A DNA stretch of 41,279 bases, from positions 1-41,279 of the forward strand of contig JAEYRA010000018.1 in the NCBI GenBank assembly GCA_023409755.1. The letters run 5' to 3'. The position numbers were made by a program, and so were the translations under genes. Below, piece after piece: positions 1 to 6,871 of this stretch (positions are counted from its first letter, which is position 1; the number at the start of each line of letters is the position of its first letter). Source of the stretch: Bacillota bacterium. Its GTDB lineage: Bacteria; Bacillota; Clostridia; Christensenellales; UMGS416. A model generated the notes under the pieces. It saw only the letters and a program-made list of their open reading frames with translations. It made no database searches and was not told the DNA's origin.

Positions 1-58
1 GAGTTACCCCTACACATGATTTCCAGTCATGCTCCTTCGACCACTCAGACATCTCTCC
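1..58 (-). tRNA. tRNA-Ser (anticodon GGA), 3' part cut by window edge
   Basis: Read on the minus strand, the sequence starts GGAGAGATG, continues with a serine-type D-arm (GAGTGGTCGAAGGAG) and then a five-pair anticodon stem CATGA/TCATG around the loop CTGGAAA, giving anticodon GGA (serine UCC/UCU). The start of a long variable arm follows, as expected for tRNA-Ser. The rest of the variable arm, the T-arm and the 3' acceptor strand lie outside the window. Confidence 0.9.
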
Positions 59-87
59 ATGACATCCGGATGAACCGTAGCTCAGTT

Positions 88-116
88 AGTATACACGATT
101 CACCGAAACGGCGCAA
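88..116 (-). promoter_or_regulatory. Possible promoter of the tRNA-Ser gene
   Basis: On the minus strand a TATACT box (88-93, five of six consensus bases) lies 17 bp from TTGCGC (111-116, three of six), about 30 bp upstream of the tRNA 5' end. The spacing is right but the -35 is weak. Apart from this and the terminator at 276-305, I see nothing in the gene-free stretch 59-336. Confidence 0.35.
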
Positions 117-275
117 GTGCTGTTTGCGTGAAACACCGATGAAAACATTGCCTGGCAAACACCAGCGAACGCCTGCGAAACAGACTTAGCACGGGTCCAA
201 ACTCTGACGCAATGCAGCTGTTGGAGGAATCATTTACGTACTCGCAGGTTGTTCAGCCTTTGCACTATCCATCAA

Positions 276-305
276 AAGAAGGGGGTGCAATGCAGGCCCC
301 TTCTT
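276..305 (-). terminator. Rho-independent terminator of the HAD/DHS-like/PfkB operon
   Basis: AAGAAGGGG (276-284) pairs perfectly with CCCCTTCTT (297-305). On the minus strand the hairpin is followed by a short T-rich run (TTTTGAT). It lies about 30 bp past the stop codon of the PfkB kinase gene and closes the minus-strand arm of the locus. Confidence 0.75.
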
Positions 306-336
306 CGACTAAACAAAGTGTCAGTGCAAAGCAAAG

Positions 337-1359
337 TCAGTTTCTATCCAGCTGTTGTACGATTTGCTCCCGGCTGGCCGTGCCTGTGGTGCCTAGCTGC
401 CGGATTGTGATGCTGGCTGTCAGGTTGCCCACGAGGGCCGCCTCCTCTGCCGAGGCGCCGCAGCACAGGGCGCTCACAATGCCTGACGTGGCGGCATCGC
501 CTGCGCCGCAGATGTCCACAGGGCCATCGACACGGATGGCAGGCACAAGGGTTGTACTTTGGCCGTCAGTCGTGTAGATCCCCCTGTCGCCGCAGGTGAC
601 GAAGGCAGGCTTGCCCGTACGCAGGGCCAATGCCACAGCGCTCTGGCGTACAGCAGCGTCACCGGGTTCCTCAACAGGGTCGCCCGGGTGGTCGGCGCTG
701 CAGGCCTCCAGGTGGTTGCACTTGACGATCACACCGCAGAACTCCATGGAGTGAGCGCGGGAATCGGCGAAGAGGATAAGGCCCGGATTCGTGCTGCCCA
801 GGTGCTCCAGCTCTGCTCGCACGCGGTCGGTCACGACGCCGGTGTTCCGCTCCACAACCTGATCCAGTATGATGATGGCGTCGACAGTTGAGGCTGCGAC
901 GCGCAGGTTCTCGATGATCTGGTCCTCCAAGTCAGCTGGCAGCTTCCCACGATTACGGATGTCCAGGCGGTTGCTCTCAACCGGCGCGTTATCGGCCATG
1001 AACAGGGGTTTTGTGTACGTCGGCGTGAAAAGATCCCGCCGCACGGTGAGCCAGCGGGTGTCGACGCCGCGGGCTTTCAAGCCCTGCCCCAACTCCCATC
1101 CCTCGCCGTCCTCGCCGCGGAACCCCACTGCATAGAGTGTGCCGATATCCAGGGCGGCGAGGTTATTCATCACGGTGCCTGCGGCCCCGGGGGAGATGCG
1201 TTTGCCCGTCACCTGGTATGCCGTAAGGCCCGTCTCCAACGACGGCTCATCGAGCGTGCGGTCAATGAGGAGAAGCTTATCCAGGAAGAAATCACCGATG
1301 ACGGCGATACGCGCCTTCGGAAAGCCGGCCAGTATTTCCCTGAGTCTTGTCTCATCCAT
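337..1359 (-). CDS. PfkB-family sugar/sugar-phosphate kinase, HldE-kinase-like
   Basis: Likely an ATP-dependent cytosolic kinase of the ribokinase/PfkB family, 340 residues. Near the N-terminus VIGDFFLDKLLLID resembles the VIGDxMLD start of the HldE (RfaE) heptose-7-phosphate kinase domain, and SPGAAGTVMNNLAALD (56-71) matches its PGGAANVAxNxAxLG substrate-binding region. The C-terminal signature is VTCGDRG (254-260) followed by DICGAGDAATSG, with GAGD at 285-288 and D288 as the expected catalytic base. The length fits a stand-alone kinase domain; there is no fused nucleotidyltransferase as in full HldE. It is the last gene of a three-gene operon, 8 bp after the DHS-like gene, and a terminator follows. 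The family is clear. The heptose-like substrate is inference from resemblance and from the GmhA-like isomerase in the opposite arm; other sugar phosphates are possible. Confidence 0.85.
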   Translation of the reverse strand: MDETRLREILAGFPKARIAVIGDFFLDKLLLIDRTLDEPSLETGLTAYQVTGKRISPGAAGTVMNNLAALDIGTLYAVGFRGEDGEGWELGQGLKARGVDTRWLTVRRDLFTPTYTKPLFMADNAPVESNRLDIRNRGKLPADLEDQIIENLRVAASTVDAIIILDQVVERNTGVVTDRVRAELEHLGSTNPGLILFADSRAHSMEFCGVIVKCNHLEACSADHPGDPVEEPGDAAVRQSAVALALRTGKPAFVTCGDRGIYTTDGQSTTLVPAIRVDGPVDICGAGDAATSGIVSALCCGASAEEAALVGNLTASITIRQLGTTGTASREQIVQQLDRN

Positions 1360-1367
1360 GCCAGCCC

Positions 1368-2336
1368 CTATCCTTCCAGGCCCATAAGGCCGCGATAGAG
1401 AGCGCTGACCGTAAGCCGATGCTCACCCTGAACGTAGTAACTCTCGCCGCCATCCGCCACGGTGCGCGACAAGATCGTTTTCCAGGGACGGTAATAATAG
1501 CGTGCGTCGGTCTTGGGCGGCGTCGTGTGCAGATCCTGGTCTTCCAGCGGCAGCAAGTCAAACACGGCCGTTGTGAAGTGAGCGATCTCACGGCCCTCCT
1601 GGTTGGCGACGTTGCGTGCCATGGCCAAACACTTGAGGTATACCTCAGGGCCGGTGACCGCGGAACCGAAGTTCAGGAACACGCCGCCTTCCAAGTTCGT
1701 GACGCTCTGGGCGTAGATGAGAAAGTCGGTGTACGACGATGCGCCCAACGCCGCGCCATCGCAGCCGGGGTGCTCATGGATGATATCGCAGCCGATGCCC
1801 ACGTGCACCGTCACAGGGATCTTGCAGCGGTAGCCGGCAGCCAGCAAGCTCGTCTCGCGGTATGGCAGTCGCTCCTCCTCAATTGTGCGGCCGAGGGCTT
1901 CCCCCAGGCCAATGCCCTGGGCGGCGGCCTCTTTTGCAATGTCGTTGATACGGCCCGTCTCGTTCCACAGCCCAAACTGGCCCTCGCTGATATACTTCGC
2001 GACGCTCTCGGTCGTGGCCCCGACGAGCGCCAACTCAAAATCATGGATGGCACCGGCCCCATTGAGGGCGAGGTGGGTGATGTAGCCCTGTTCCATCAAA
2101 GGGATCAGGAGCGGCGACGCGCCAGTCTTAATCAGGTGTGCACCCATCATGAGCAGCACAGTGGCGCCCTTTTGCCTGGCGGATTTGATGCGATTCACCA
2201 GTGTATCGATGGATGGGTGCGAGAACGCGGGCAGCTCGCTGCCGGGCAGCAGCATTTCACTGCGATCCATATCGTGTACGCGTTCGTTCAGCGGTTTGAG
2301 AATCAGCTTTGAACGGTCAAATTGTGCGTAAGGCAT
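1368..2336 (-). CDS. Deoxyhypusine-synthase-like protein of unknown function
   Basis: A 322-residue cytosolic protein with remote resemblance to deoxyhypusine synthase (DHS), an NAD-dependent Rossmann-type enzyme. The clearest match is NGAGAIHDFELA (92-103), like the glycine-rich GxxxHDxE segment of DHS, preceded by MGAHLIKTG (64-72). A second is GGVFLNFGSAVTGPEVYLK (217-235), where true DHS has GGGxxKHH with its catalytic lysine; that lysine motif is not visible here, so DHS activity is doubtful. I chose ATG 2336 because GGGAG lies about 9 bases before it; a TTG start at 2354 would overlap the HAD gene and use its own ribosome site as coding sequence. It sits between the HAD (stop 4 bp before its start) and the PfkB kinase, so it is surely co-transcribed and probably acts on the same substrate. 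I do not know its reaction; bacteria generally lack the eIF5A target of DHS. Confidence 0.7.
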   Translation of the reverse strand: MPYAQFDRSKLILKPLNERVHDMDRSEMLLPGSELPAFSHPSIDTLVNRIKSARQKGATVLLMMGAHLIKTGASPLLIPLMEQGYITHLALNGAGAIHDFELALVGATTESVAKYISEGQFGLWNETGRINDIAKEAAAQGIGLGEALGRTIEEERLPYRETSLLAAGYRCKIPVTVHVGIGCDIIHEHPGCDGAALGASSYTDFLIYAQSVTNLEGGVFLNFGSAVTGPEVYLKCLAMARNVANQEGREIAHFTTAVFDLLPLEDQDLHTTPPKTDARYYYRPWKTILSRTVADGGESYYVQGEHRLTVSALYRGLMGLEG

Positions 2337-2340
2337 TTCA

Positions 2341-3171
2341 TCACACTCCCGCAAAGATATAGTCCAGCAGTGTTTTCGTTCTGCTATAATCGCCGATGAT
2401 GATATCTGCGCCGGCGCCGGTGAGCCGGTTGCGCTTCCACTGGTCCACGCCGGCTCTTCGCACCTCGTCGGACGCCACGCCTACGGCAAAGCCGCCGGCT
2501 TCCTTGACATTGTCAATTTCGACATAACCGTCGCCAAAGCCCAGCAGCTCACTACCGTGAAGATTGTGGGTCGTGATGATCTGATTGACGATCATTTTCT
2601 TGGAGAAGAGCTTGTAGTCCTGCTGAGCGCCGTAGATGCCGCCGTTGAAAAACCGATCCACTCCCAGCAGCGCCGATTCCCGCAGCACATATTCCTCATC
2701 GGTTCCGCTGGCCAGATAGAGTGTCAAGCCCCGGTCGCGTAAAGACTGCAGCAGCTCAAAAGACCCGGGCACGACCAGGTCATCAGGCCTGAGCTTCCCT
2801 TCCTCCAGCCCCCGGATTTTGTCCTCGATGCGCATCAGAAGCCTACGGTTGTACTCATCCTTGTATACTTGGGGGTTCTCCGGCTTGCCGCCGCGCTTCT
2901 CCACCTCTTCTGCCAGCGCGATGCACTGGTAAATCGTCTGCTTCCCCGTCAGCAGATCCACAAAATCGTCAATACAGCGCATCACTTCAGCATCATCCTC
3001 AGCCCGGGGCGTGCCTTTGAGCACTTCAAAGAAGTAGGGCTTCATGACGTCCTGCCAGCCCTGACGGATCAGGCTGATCGTACCGTCGAAATCGAACAGG
3101 GCGGATCGGAACCGCCCACGGTTGGGAAAGGAACGGATCTCCTCAATGGCCCAAGCGGATTGATTGCTCAT
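2341..3171 (-). CDS. HAD-superfamily hydrolase, probable sugar-phosphate phosphatase
   Basis: A 276-residue cytosolic HAD phosphatase. Motif I is ALFDFDGT with nucleophile D27 and acid/base D29; motif II is LASGT (S155); motif III is one of the lysines near K187-K191; motif IV is GFGDGYVEID (211-220), with Asp and Glu for magnesium. About 120 residues between motifs I and II form a helical cap, as in the phosphoglycolate-phosphatase/beta-phosphoglucomutase subclass. It is therefore not the shorter capless GmhB heptose-bisphosphate phosphatase, although it may do a similar job. It is the first gene of the minus-strand arm, with AGAGG five bases before its ATG. Its promoter and a perfect GTTAAA-N3-TTTAAC operator lie immediately upstream, so it is probably controlled by the divergent ROK repressor. 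The substrate cannot be read from sequence. Confidence 0.85.
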   Translation of the reverse strand: MSNQSAWAIEEIRSFPNRGRFRSALFDFDGTISLIRQGWQDVMKPYFFEVLKGTPRAEDDAEVMRCIDDFVDLLTGKQTIYQCIALAEEVEKRGGKPENPQVYKDEYNRRLLMRIEDKIRGLEEGKLRPDDLVVPGSFELLQSLRDRGLTLYLASGTDEEYVLRESALLGVDRFFNGGIYGAQQDYKLFSKKMIVNQIITTHNLHGSELLGFGDGYVEIDNVKEAGGFAVGVASDEVRRAGVDQWKRNRLTGAGADIIIGDYSRTKTLLDYIFAGV

Positions 3172-3183
3172 GAGAACCTCTTT

Positions 3184-3198
3184 GTTAAATGGTTTAAC
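3184..3198. promoter_or_regulatory. Operator 1 of the ROK-regulated divergent locus
   Basis: Perfect inverted repeat GTTAAA-TGG-TTTAAC. It lies just downstream of the -10 box of the minus-strand promoter, where a bound repressor would block transcription start of the HAD operon. A 12/15 copy lies at 3302-3316 in the same position relative to the opposite promoter. Assignment to the ROK repressor is inference from position. Confidence 0.75.
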
Positions 3199-3201
3199 AT
3201 A

Positions 3202-3229
3202 AGAATAACACGTTTGTTGGAATTTTCAA
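3202..3229 (-). promoter_or_regulatory. Promoter of the HAD/DHS-like/PfkB operon
   Basis: On the minus strand TTGAAA (3224-3229) is separated by 16 bp from TATTCT (3202-3207). Operator 1 begins four bases downstream of the -10. The HAD start codon follows about 30 bp later. Confidence 0.6.
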
Positions 3230-3269
3230 CAGGCAATCTCCTGCTATAAGGGATAAATACGAAAGATCG

Positions 3270-3297
3270 TTGACAACAAGGCATTGTGCTCTATAAT
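3270..3297 (+). promoter_or_regulatory. Promoter of the ROK repressor/ROK kinase/SIS operon
   Basis: Full consensus TTGACA (3270-3275) and TATAAT (3292-3297) with a 16-bp spacer. The predicted start at about 3304 falls inside operator 2, so this very strong promoter should depend on release of a repressor. Confidence 0.85.
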
Positions 3298-3301
3298 ATA
3301 T

Positions 3302-3316
3302 GTCAATCGGTTTAAC
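3302..3316. promoter_or_regulatory. Operator 2 of the ROK-regulated divergent locus
   Basis: GTCAATCGGTTTAAC matches operator 1 at 12 of 15 positions, with one half-site (GGTTTAAC) identical. It overlaps the predicted transcription start of the plus-strand arm. The imperfect half suggests weaker binding than at operator 1, which would fit autoregulation. Confidence 0.65.
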
Positions 3317-3350
3317 ATGTAGTCAAAAAGATGAGGAGGTCTCCCGCGCT

Positions 3351-4517
3351 GTGCCCATGAGAGACACAACCCGCAATGCGGCCTCAATGAAGCTCAACAA
3401 TATGCTGGAGATCATCGACATCGTGCGACGGGGCCCCGTATCTCGCGCCGATGTCGCACGTGCGACTGGTCTGACCCGCGCTGCCGTGACGATCATCGTC
3501 GATCGCCTGCAAAAGGAAGGGATCCTCGAGGGGCCAGGCACTGATCAGGAACGAGGCAGGAAGAACAGCCTGCTGCAGCTCAAGGACCAACGCTTTTATT
3601 TCATGGGGATCGACATCACCCGGGTGAACTGCTCTCTTTGCATCGCGGATATCAAAGGCAACAGCATCGCCGAGGCCGGTTTTCCGCTGTCGGCTGATGA
3701 CACCTTTGAGGATGTGCTGCCGCTCATCCGAGACCACGTGCAGGACATTTGCCGAAGCATCGGCGGAACGGAACGGCTCACAGGTGTCGGCGTCAGCACA
3801 CCAGGGCCGGTGGACACTGCTGCTGGAAGGGTTTTGACCCCGACCAACTTCCCCATGCTGCATCATCAGAACATCATCGAACAACTCCGCGAGGTCGTCG
3901 GCTGCGGCATCTGGCTGGAGAACAATGCCACTGCCCGTACGCTCTACGAGAAGAATCTGGGTGCTGGCCGGCCTTTCCGCAACTACATGGTGATGATCGT
4001 GGACACGGGCGTGGGCTCAGGGCTTGTGCTGGAGGGCCGGTTGTTCCGGGGCCTGGGTTTTGCAGGGGAAGCCGGGCACACGTCGGTGAACATGGATGGA
4101 CCCCTGTGTGCCTGCGGAAACCGTGGGTGCCTGGAAGGGTACGCCGCCATTCCATCCCTGTTGCGCCGGGAGTTTGCAGGCTACAACGGCGTTTCCTCCT
4201 GGAAGGACGTTGTGGACCTGGCGCTGGCCGGTAATGCCCAATGCCTGGACGTCATCGACCGGGAGGCGCGGTATTTGGCACAAAGTATCATCAACACAGC
4301 CAACCTGCTGGATTTGGAGGCCGTGATCCTGATCGGCTTCATCTCCTACCGGCCCGAACTGCTGCTGGAACGTATCCGTTGCGCCGTGCAGGGGGTACGC
4401 ATCACGGGCCGTATCCATGGCCTGGAAATTATCGCATCGCAGGAACGGGAAAACGCCGGAGCATTGAGCGCTGCGATCATCGCAATGGAAAAATTCCTGG
4501 AGGGGCAGGCATGGTGA
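3351..4517 (+). CDS. ROK-family transcriptional repressor
   Basis: A DNA-binding sugar sensor of the NagC/XylR/Mlc type, about 388 residues. The N-terminus has a winged helix-turn-helix (GPVSRADVARATGLTRAAVT). The ROK fold follows: GIDITRVNCSLCIADIKGN, GVGVSTPGPVD, NNATARTLYEKNLGAG and MIVDTGVGSGLVLEG. Last comes the zinc/ROK signature, GEAGHTSVNMDGP then CACGNRGCLEG. The likely start is GTG 3351, with AGGAGG 11 bases before it; ATG 3357 is the alternative. An in-frame ATG at 3300 lies upstream of the likely transcription start and inside the promoter/operator, so it is rejected. It is the first gene of the plus-strand arm. The paired operators beside both divergent promoters suggest it represses both arms until a sugar or sugar phosphate binds. 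The inducer is unknown. Confidence 0.9.
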   Translation: MPMRDTTRNAASMKLNNMLEIIDIVRRGPVSRADVARATGLTRAAVTIIVDRLQKEGILEGPGTDQERGRKNSLLQLKDQRFYFMGIDITRVNCSLCIADIKGNSIAEAGFPLSADDTFEDVLPLIRDHVQDICRSIGGTERLTGVGVSTPGPVDTAAGRVLTPTNFPMLHHQNIIEQLREVVGCGIWLENNATARTLYEKNLGAGRPFRNYMVMIVDTGVGSGLVLEGRLFRGLGFAGEAGHTSVNMDGPLCACGNRGCLEGYAAIPSLLRREFAGYNGVSSWKDVVDLALAGNAQCLDVIDREARYLAQSIINTANLLDLEAVILIGFISYRPELLLERIRCAVQGVRITGRIHGLEIIASQERENAGALSAAIIAMEKFLEGQAW

Positions 4518-4605
4518 GCCCTGCCAGGCAAGCGCCGCAGAATTCCAGAAGGTCGTCGGTTCGCGCAAATACAACATCATCAATAACAGATATGTGAGGC
4601 CGGAT

Positions 4606-5511
4606 ATGGTACAAAAAAACGCACTTGCCATTGATATCGGGGGCTCAAAGATACTGGCGGGGCTGGTGGATGAAACCGGCCATGTGCTGCAAAGGGTCGC
4701 AATGGCTCTGCCCAAGGAGTTGGACGCAGCGTGGCTGATTGAGAAGATCTGCGAGTTGACCGAAGAACTCAAAGGCGCTCACTGCTGCGGGGTCACGATT
4801 CCGGGGCTGGCGGACCCGAAAGAAGGGATGTGGCTGTACGCCCCGTTTTCCGGTATCCGGAATGTGCCGGTGGCGCACATTCTCTCGCAGCGTCTGGGGC
4901 TGCCGGTGTATGTAGACAACGATGTGAACGTATGTGCCATCGGTGAGAAGGTTTATGGCTCCTGCAGGGATACCGACAATTTCCTATGGATCACCATCAG
5001 CAATGGGATTGGCGGCGGTCTGGTGCTTGGCGGCGAGGTATACCGCGGGAAGTACAACTGTGCAGGAGAGATCGGCCACTTTGTTGTGGAGGAGGACTCG
5101 CCGTGGAAATGCGGGTGCGGCACCTATGGATGCCTGGAGGCAGTGGCGTCCGGCGCGTCCATCTCCGCAATCTACCGGGCGGCCACCGGCGAGGAGAAGA
5201 GCGCCAAGGAAATTGCTGCCTTCGCCAAGGCGGGCGATGCAACCGCCGCAAGCATCTACGAGAAAGCGGCTCGTTCCCTGGGGAAGGCAATCGCCTGCAG
5301 CGTCAACCTGCTGAACCTGGAGAAGGTCGTGTTGGGTGGCGGGATTTCCCAGGACTTCGAACTGTTGTATCCCGCCATGCAAAGCGAGGTGCAGCGGTAT
5401 TTGTTCAAAGCTGCCAATCCAAATCTGATAATCGAGAAAACATCGCTGGGATACGAGGCCGCACTGATCGGCTGCGCAGCGATGGCAAGAAAGGAAAGCG
5501 GTGTACTGTAA
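4606..5511 (+). CDS. ROK-family sugar kinase
   Basis: Cytosolic ATP-dependent sugar kinase of the glucokinase/ManNAc kinase/allokinase group, about 301 residues. It has the phosphate-binding start AIDIGGSKILAGLVDE, the catalytic-loop region YVDNDVNVCAIGE, the glycine-rich ISNGIGGGLVLGGEVYRG, and the zinc site GEIGHFVVEE followed by CGCGTYGCLE. There is no helix-turn-helix, so unlike its neighbour it is an enzyme. ATG 4606 is preferred over GTG 4594 because GAGG lies six bases upstream of the ATG. An 88-bp gap separates it from the repressor gene, without an obvious terminator or promoter. Its stop overlaps the next start by one base (TAATG), so it is translationally coupled to the SIS isomerase. 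The substrate is not readable; context suggests a rare sugar entering the pathway of this locus. Confidence 0.88.
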   Translation: MVQKNALAIDIGGSKILAGLVDETGHVLQRVAMALPKELDAAWLIEKICELTEELKGAHCCGVTIPGLADPKEGMWLYAPFSGIRNVPVAHILSQRLGLPVYVDNDVNVCAIGEKVYGSCRDTDNFLWITISNGIGGGLVLGGEVYRGKYNCAGEIGHFVVEEDSPWKCGCGTYGCLEAVASGASISAIYRAATGEEKSAKEIAAFAKAGDATAASIYEKAARSLGKAIACSVNLLNLEKVVLGGGISQDFELLYPAMQSEVQRYLFKAANPNLIIEKTSLGYEAALIGCAAMARKESGVL

Positions 5512-6071
5512 TGGAAAACGTAATCAAAAGCTACACGGATGAGATCCAGGCTCTCTGTGCCGGTTTGGACAGGGGCGAGTTATCTCAGGTTCTCAAAGCC
5601 TTCAAGGACGCCTATGACAAAAACCGGCGGATTTTTGTGGCAGGCAACGGCGGCAGCGCAGCAACCGCCAACCACTTCTTTTGTGACTTCAGCAAAAACG
5701 CGGTACGAAACAGCGACAAGAGGGCCAAGATCATCAGCCTGGCCAGCAATGTGGAGTCCATCACCGCCGTGGGCAATGATCTCTGCTTCGACGACATCTT
5801 TGTGGAACAGTTGAAAAACCTCATGGAGGAAGACGACCTCGTGCTGCTCATTTCGGCAAGCGGCAACTCACCGGACATTGTGCGGGCCGCCGAGTATGCA
5901 AAATCGAAGCACGGCGTCGTTGTCGGCTTCACTGGCTTTTCAGGCGGGAAGCTCAAGGAGATGGCAGACATCTCCGTCCATGTTGCGTCCCAATCCTACG
6001 AGCAGGTCGAAGACATCCATCTGATGCTGACCCACATCATCGTGGTTTACTTCAAGTCCTTGAATCTTTAG
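5511..6071 (+). CDS. SIS-domain sugar-phosphate isomerase, GmhA-like
   Basis: A 186-residue single-SIS-domain protein, the size of sedoheptulose-7-phosphate isomerase GmhA (heptose phosphate synthesis). The phosphate-binding loops are VAGNGGSAATANHF (43-56) and LISASGNSPD (113-122), both close to GmhA. By eye H55, D59, E167 and H175 fall where GmhA has its zinc ligands His, Glu, Gln and His, so a metal-dependent aldose-ketose isomerase is plausible. The start is ATG 5511, overlapping the kinase stop by one base; the open frame continues far upstream, but that part only shadows the kinase gene. It is the last gene of the plus-strand arm, followed by a strong terminator. Isomerase is the best guess; a SIS-type epimerase or aldose-phosphate isomerase for another sugar is possible. 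Confidence 0.85.
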   Translation: MENVIKSYTDEIQALCAGLDRGELSQVLKAFKDAYDKNRRIFVAGNGGSAATANHFFCDFSKNAVRNSDKRAKIISLASNVESITAVGNDLCFDDIFVEQLKNLMEEDDLVLLISASGNSPDIVRAAEYAKSKHGVVVGFTGFSGGKLKEMADISVHVASQSYEQVEDIHLMLTHIIVVYFKSLNL

Positions 6072-6167
6072 CGGACGGCCAGTCCTCGCTCTCTCTGTCA
6101 TTCGGCTGCGAGGGAGGATGACTTGCGAGGACCACTGCCACCCCATGTTGTCCACATTCCAAAGTAA

Positions 6168-6202
6168 AAAATGGCTCAAACCTCAGGGATTTGAGCCATT
6201 TT
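6168..6202. terminator. Bidirectional terminator between the SIS gene and the flavoprotein operon
   Basis: A 13-bp perfect stem, AAAATGGCTCAAA (6168-6180) with TTTGAGCCATTTT (6190-6202), and a 9-base loop. A-rich and T-rich flanks make it usable from both sides, which fits the convergent genes ending at 6071 and 6236. Confidence 0.9.
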
Positions 6203-6235
6203 CATGTTGCAAACAGACCGCAGGATCAGTAAGAC

Positions 6236-6871
6236 TCACCACCGGCGTGCCAGATCCCGAGGGCGAAGGCCATTGGTCTTTGCCTGTTGGCGCCAGCCCA
6301 GCTGGGCCGCTGCCTGGTAGGCCACACGAGGGATACCGGGGTTGACGAACCGATCCTCACCGCCCGCCCCCGCGGCAACGTTGCCCGCCAGCTCCCCCAG
6401 GGCTGCCGAGAAGCTGGCGAGCGGACCCTGCCCGACCGGCACACCCCGCAGACCGACCAGCATGCCACCGCCGCCAAGGCCCATGCCCTGCCCCCAGGTC
6501 AGGCCGGCCCGGCGGCACCAGTGGCGCACCATGGCCAGCGCATGACGGTTCTGCCCACCCTCAAAAAAACCGCAGTTGGCAATGGCATACACCACCGGCC
6601 CCCTGCCCTGCTGTGCGCGGAACGTGGACTCCAGCTGACACAGGCAATCCAGCAGATGGGCCGGAATGCCGTCGACATAGAGCGGGAAGGCCAGCACCAG
6701 CGCATCGGCGGATGTCCATTGCTCCACCACAGCCGCAGCAGGCAACTCCCTGGTCCGAAGCTGGTGCGTCTCCATGGTGTGGCCGGCGCAAAGGGCCGCC
6801 AGTTCCTCCAACACAGAGTCCGAGGCGCTGTTCTTCGCTTTGGGGCTGCCATTGAGCAGTACGATGTTCAT
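6236..6871 (-). CDS. Flavodoxin-fold NAD(P)H-dependent oxidoreductase
   Basis: A 211-residue cytosolic flavoprotein of the NADPH-dependent FMN reductase/flavodoxin-like fold. It opens with MNIVLLNGSPKAKNSAS, a strand followed by an FMN phosphate-binding loop (residues 7-14). ADALVLAFPLYVDGIPAHL is the conserved central segment (the Tyr-Val region that stacks on FMN), followed by VYAIANCGFFEG. The C-terminal third is glycine-rich and less familiar. ATG 6871 is chosen because it overlaps the upstream stop as ATGA, with GGGAGGTG just before it; the longer frame from 6898 lies inside the upstream gene. It is last in a TetR-flavoprotein-flavoprotein operon. The electron acceptor (quinone, nitro compound, azo dye) is unknown. 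Confidence 0.8.
   Translation of the reverse strand: MNIVLLNGSPKAKNSASDSVLEELAALCAGHTMETHQLRTRELPAAAVVEQWTSADALVLAFPLYVDGIPAHLLDCLCQLESTFRAQQGRGPVVYAIANCGFFEGGQNRHALAMVRHWCRRAGLTWGQGMGLGGGGMLVGLRGVPVGQGPLASFSAALGELAGNVAAGAGGEDRFVNPGIPRVAYQAAAQLGWRQQAKTNGLRPRDLARRW

Noticed and set aside
72..94. A tRNA-like D-arm string (TAGCTCAGTTAGTA)
   Set aside because: No anticodon stem, T-arm or acceptor pairing can be built around it; it probably belongs to the promoter region of the tRNA on the other strand.
3300..3350. An earlier ATG start (3300) for the ROK repressor
   Set aside because: It lies between the -10 box and operator 2, upstream of the likely transcript start and without a ribosome site; AGGAGG at 3334-3339 points to the start at 3351.
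6082..6132. Inverted repeat GTCCTCGC/GCGAGGAC after the SIS gene
   Set aside because: The loop is about 35 bases and a much stronger terminator lies 36 bp downstream, so it is probably chance.
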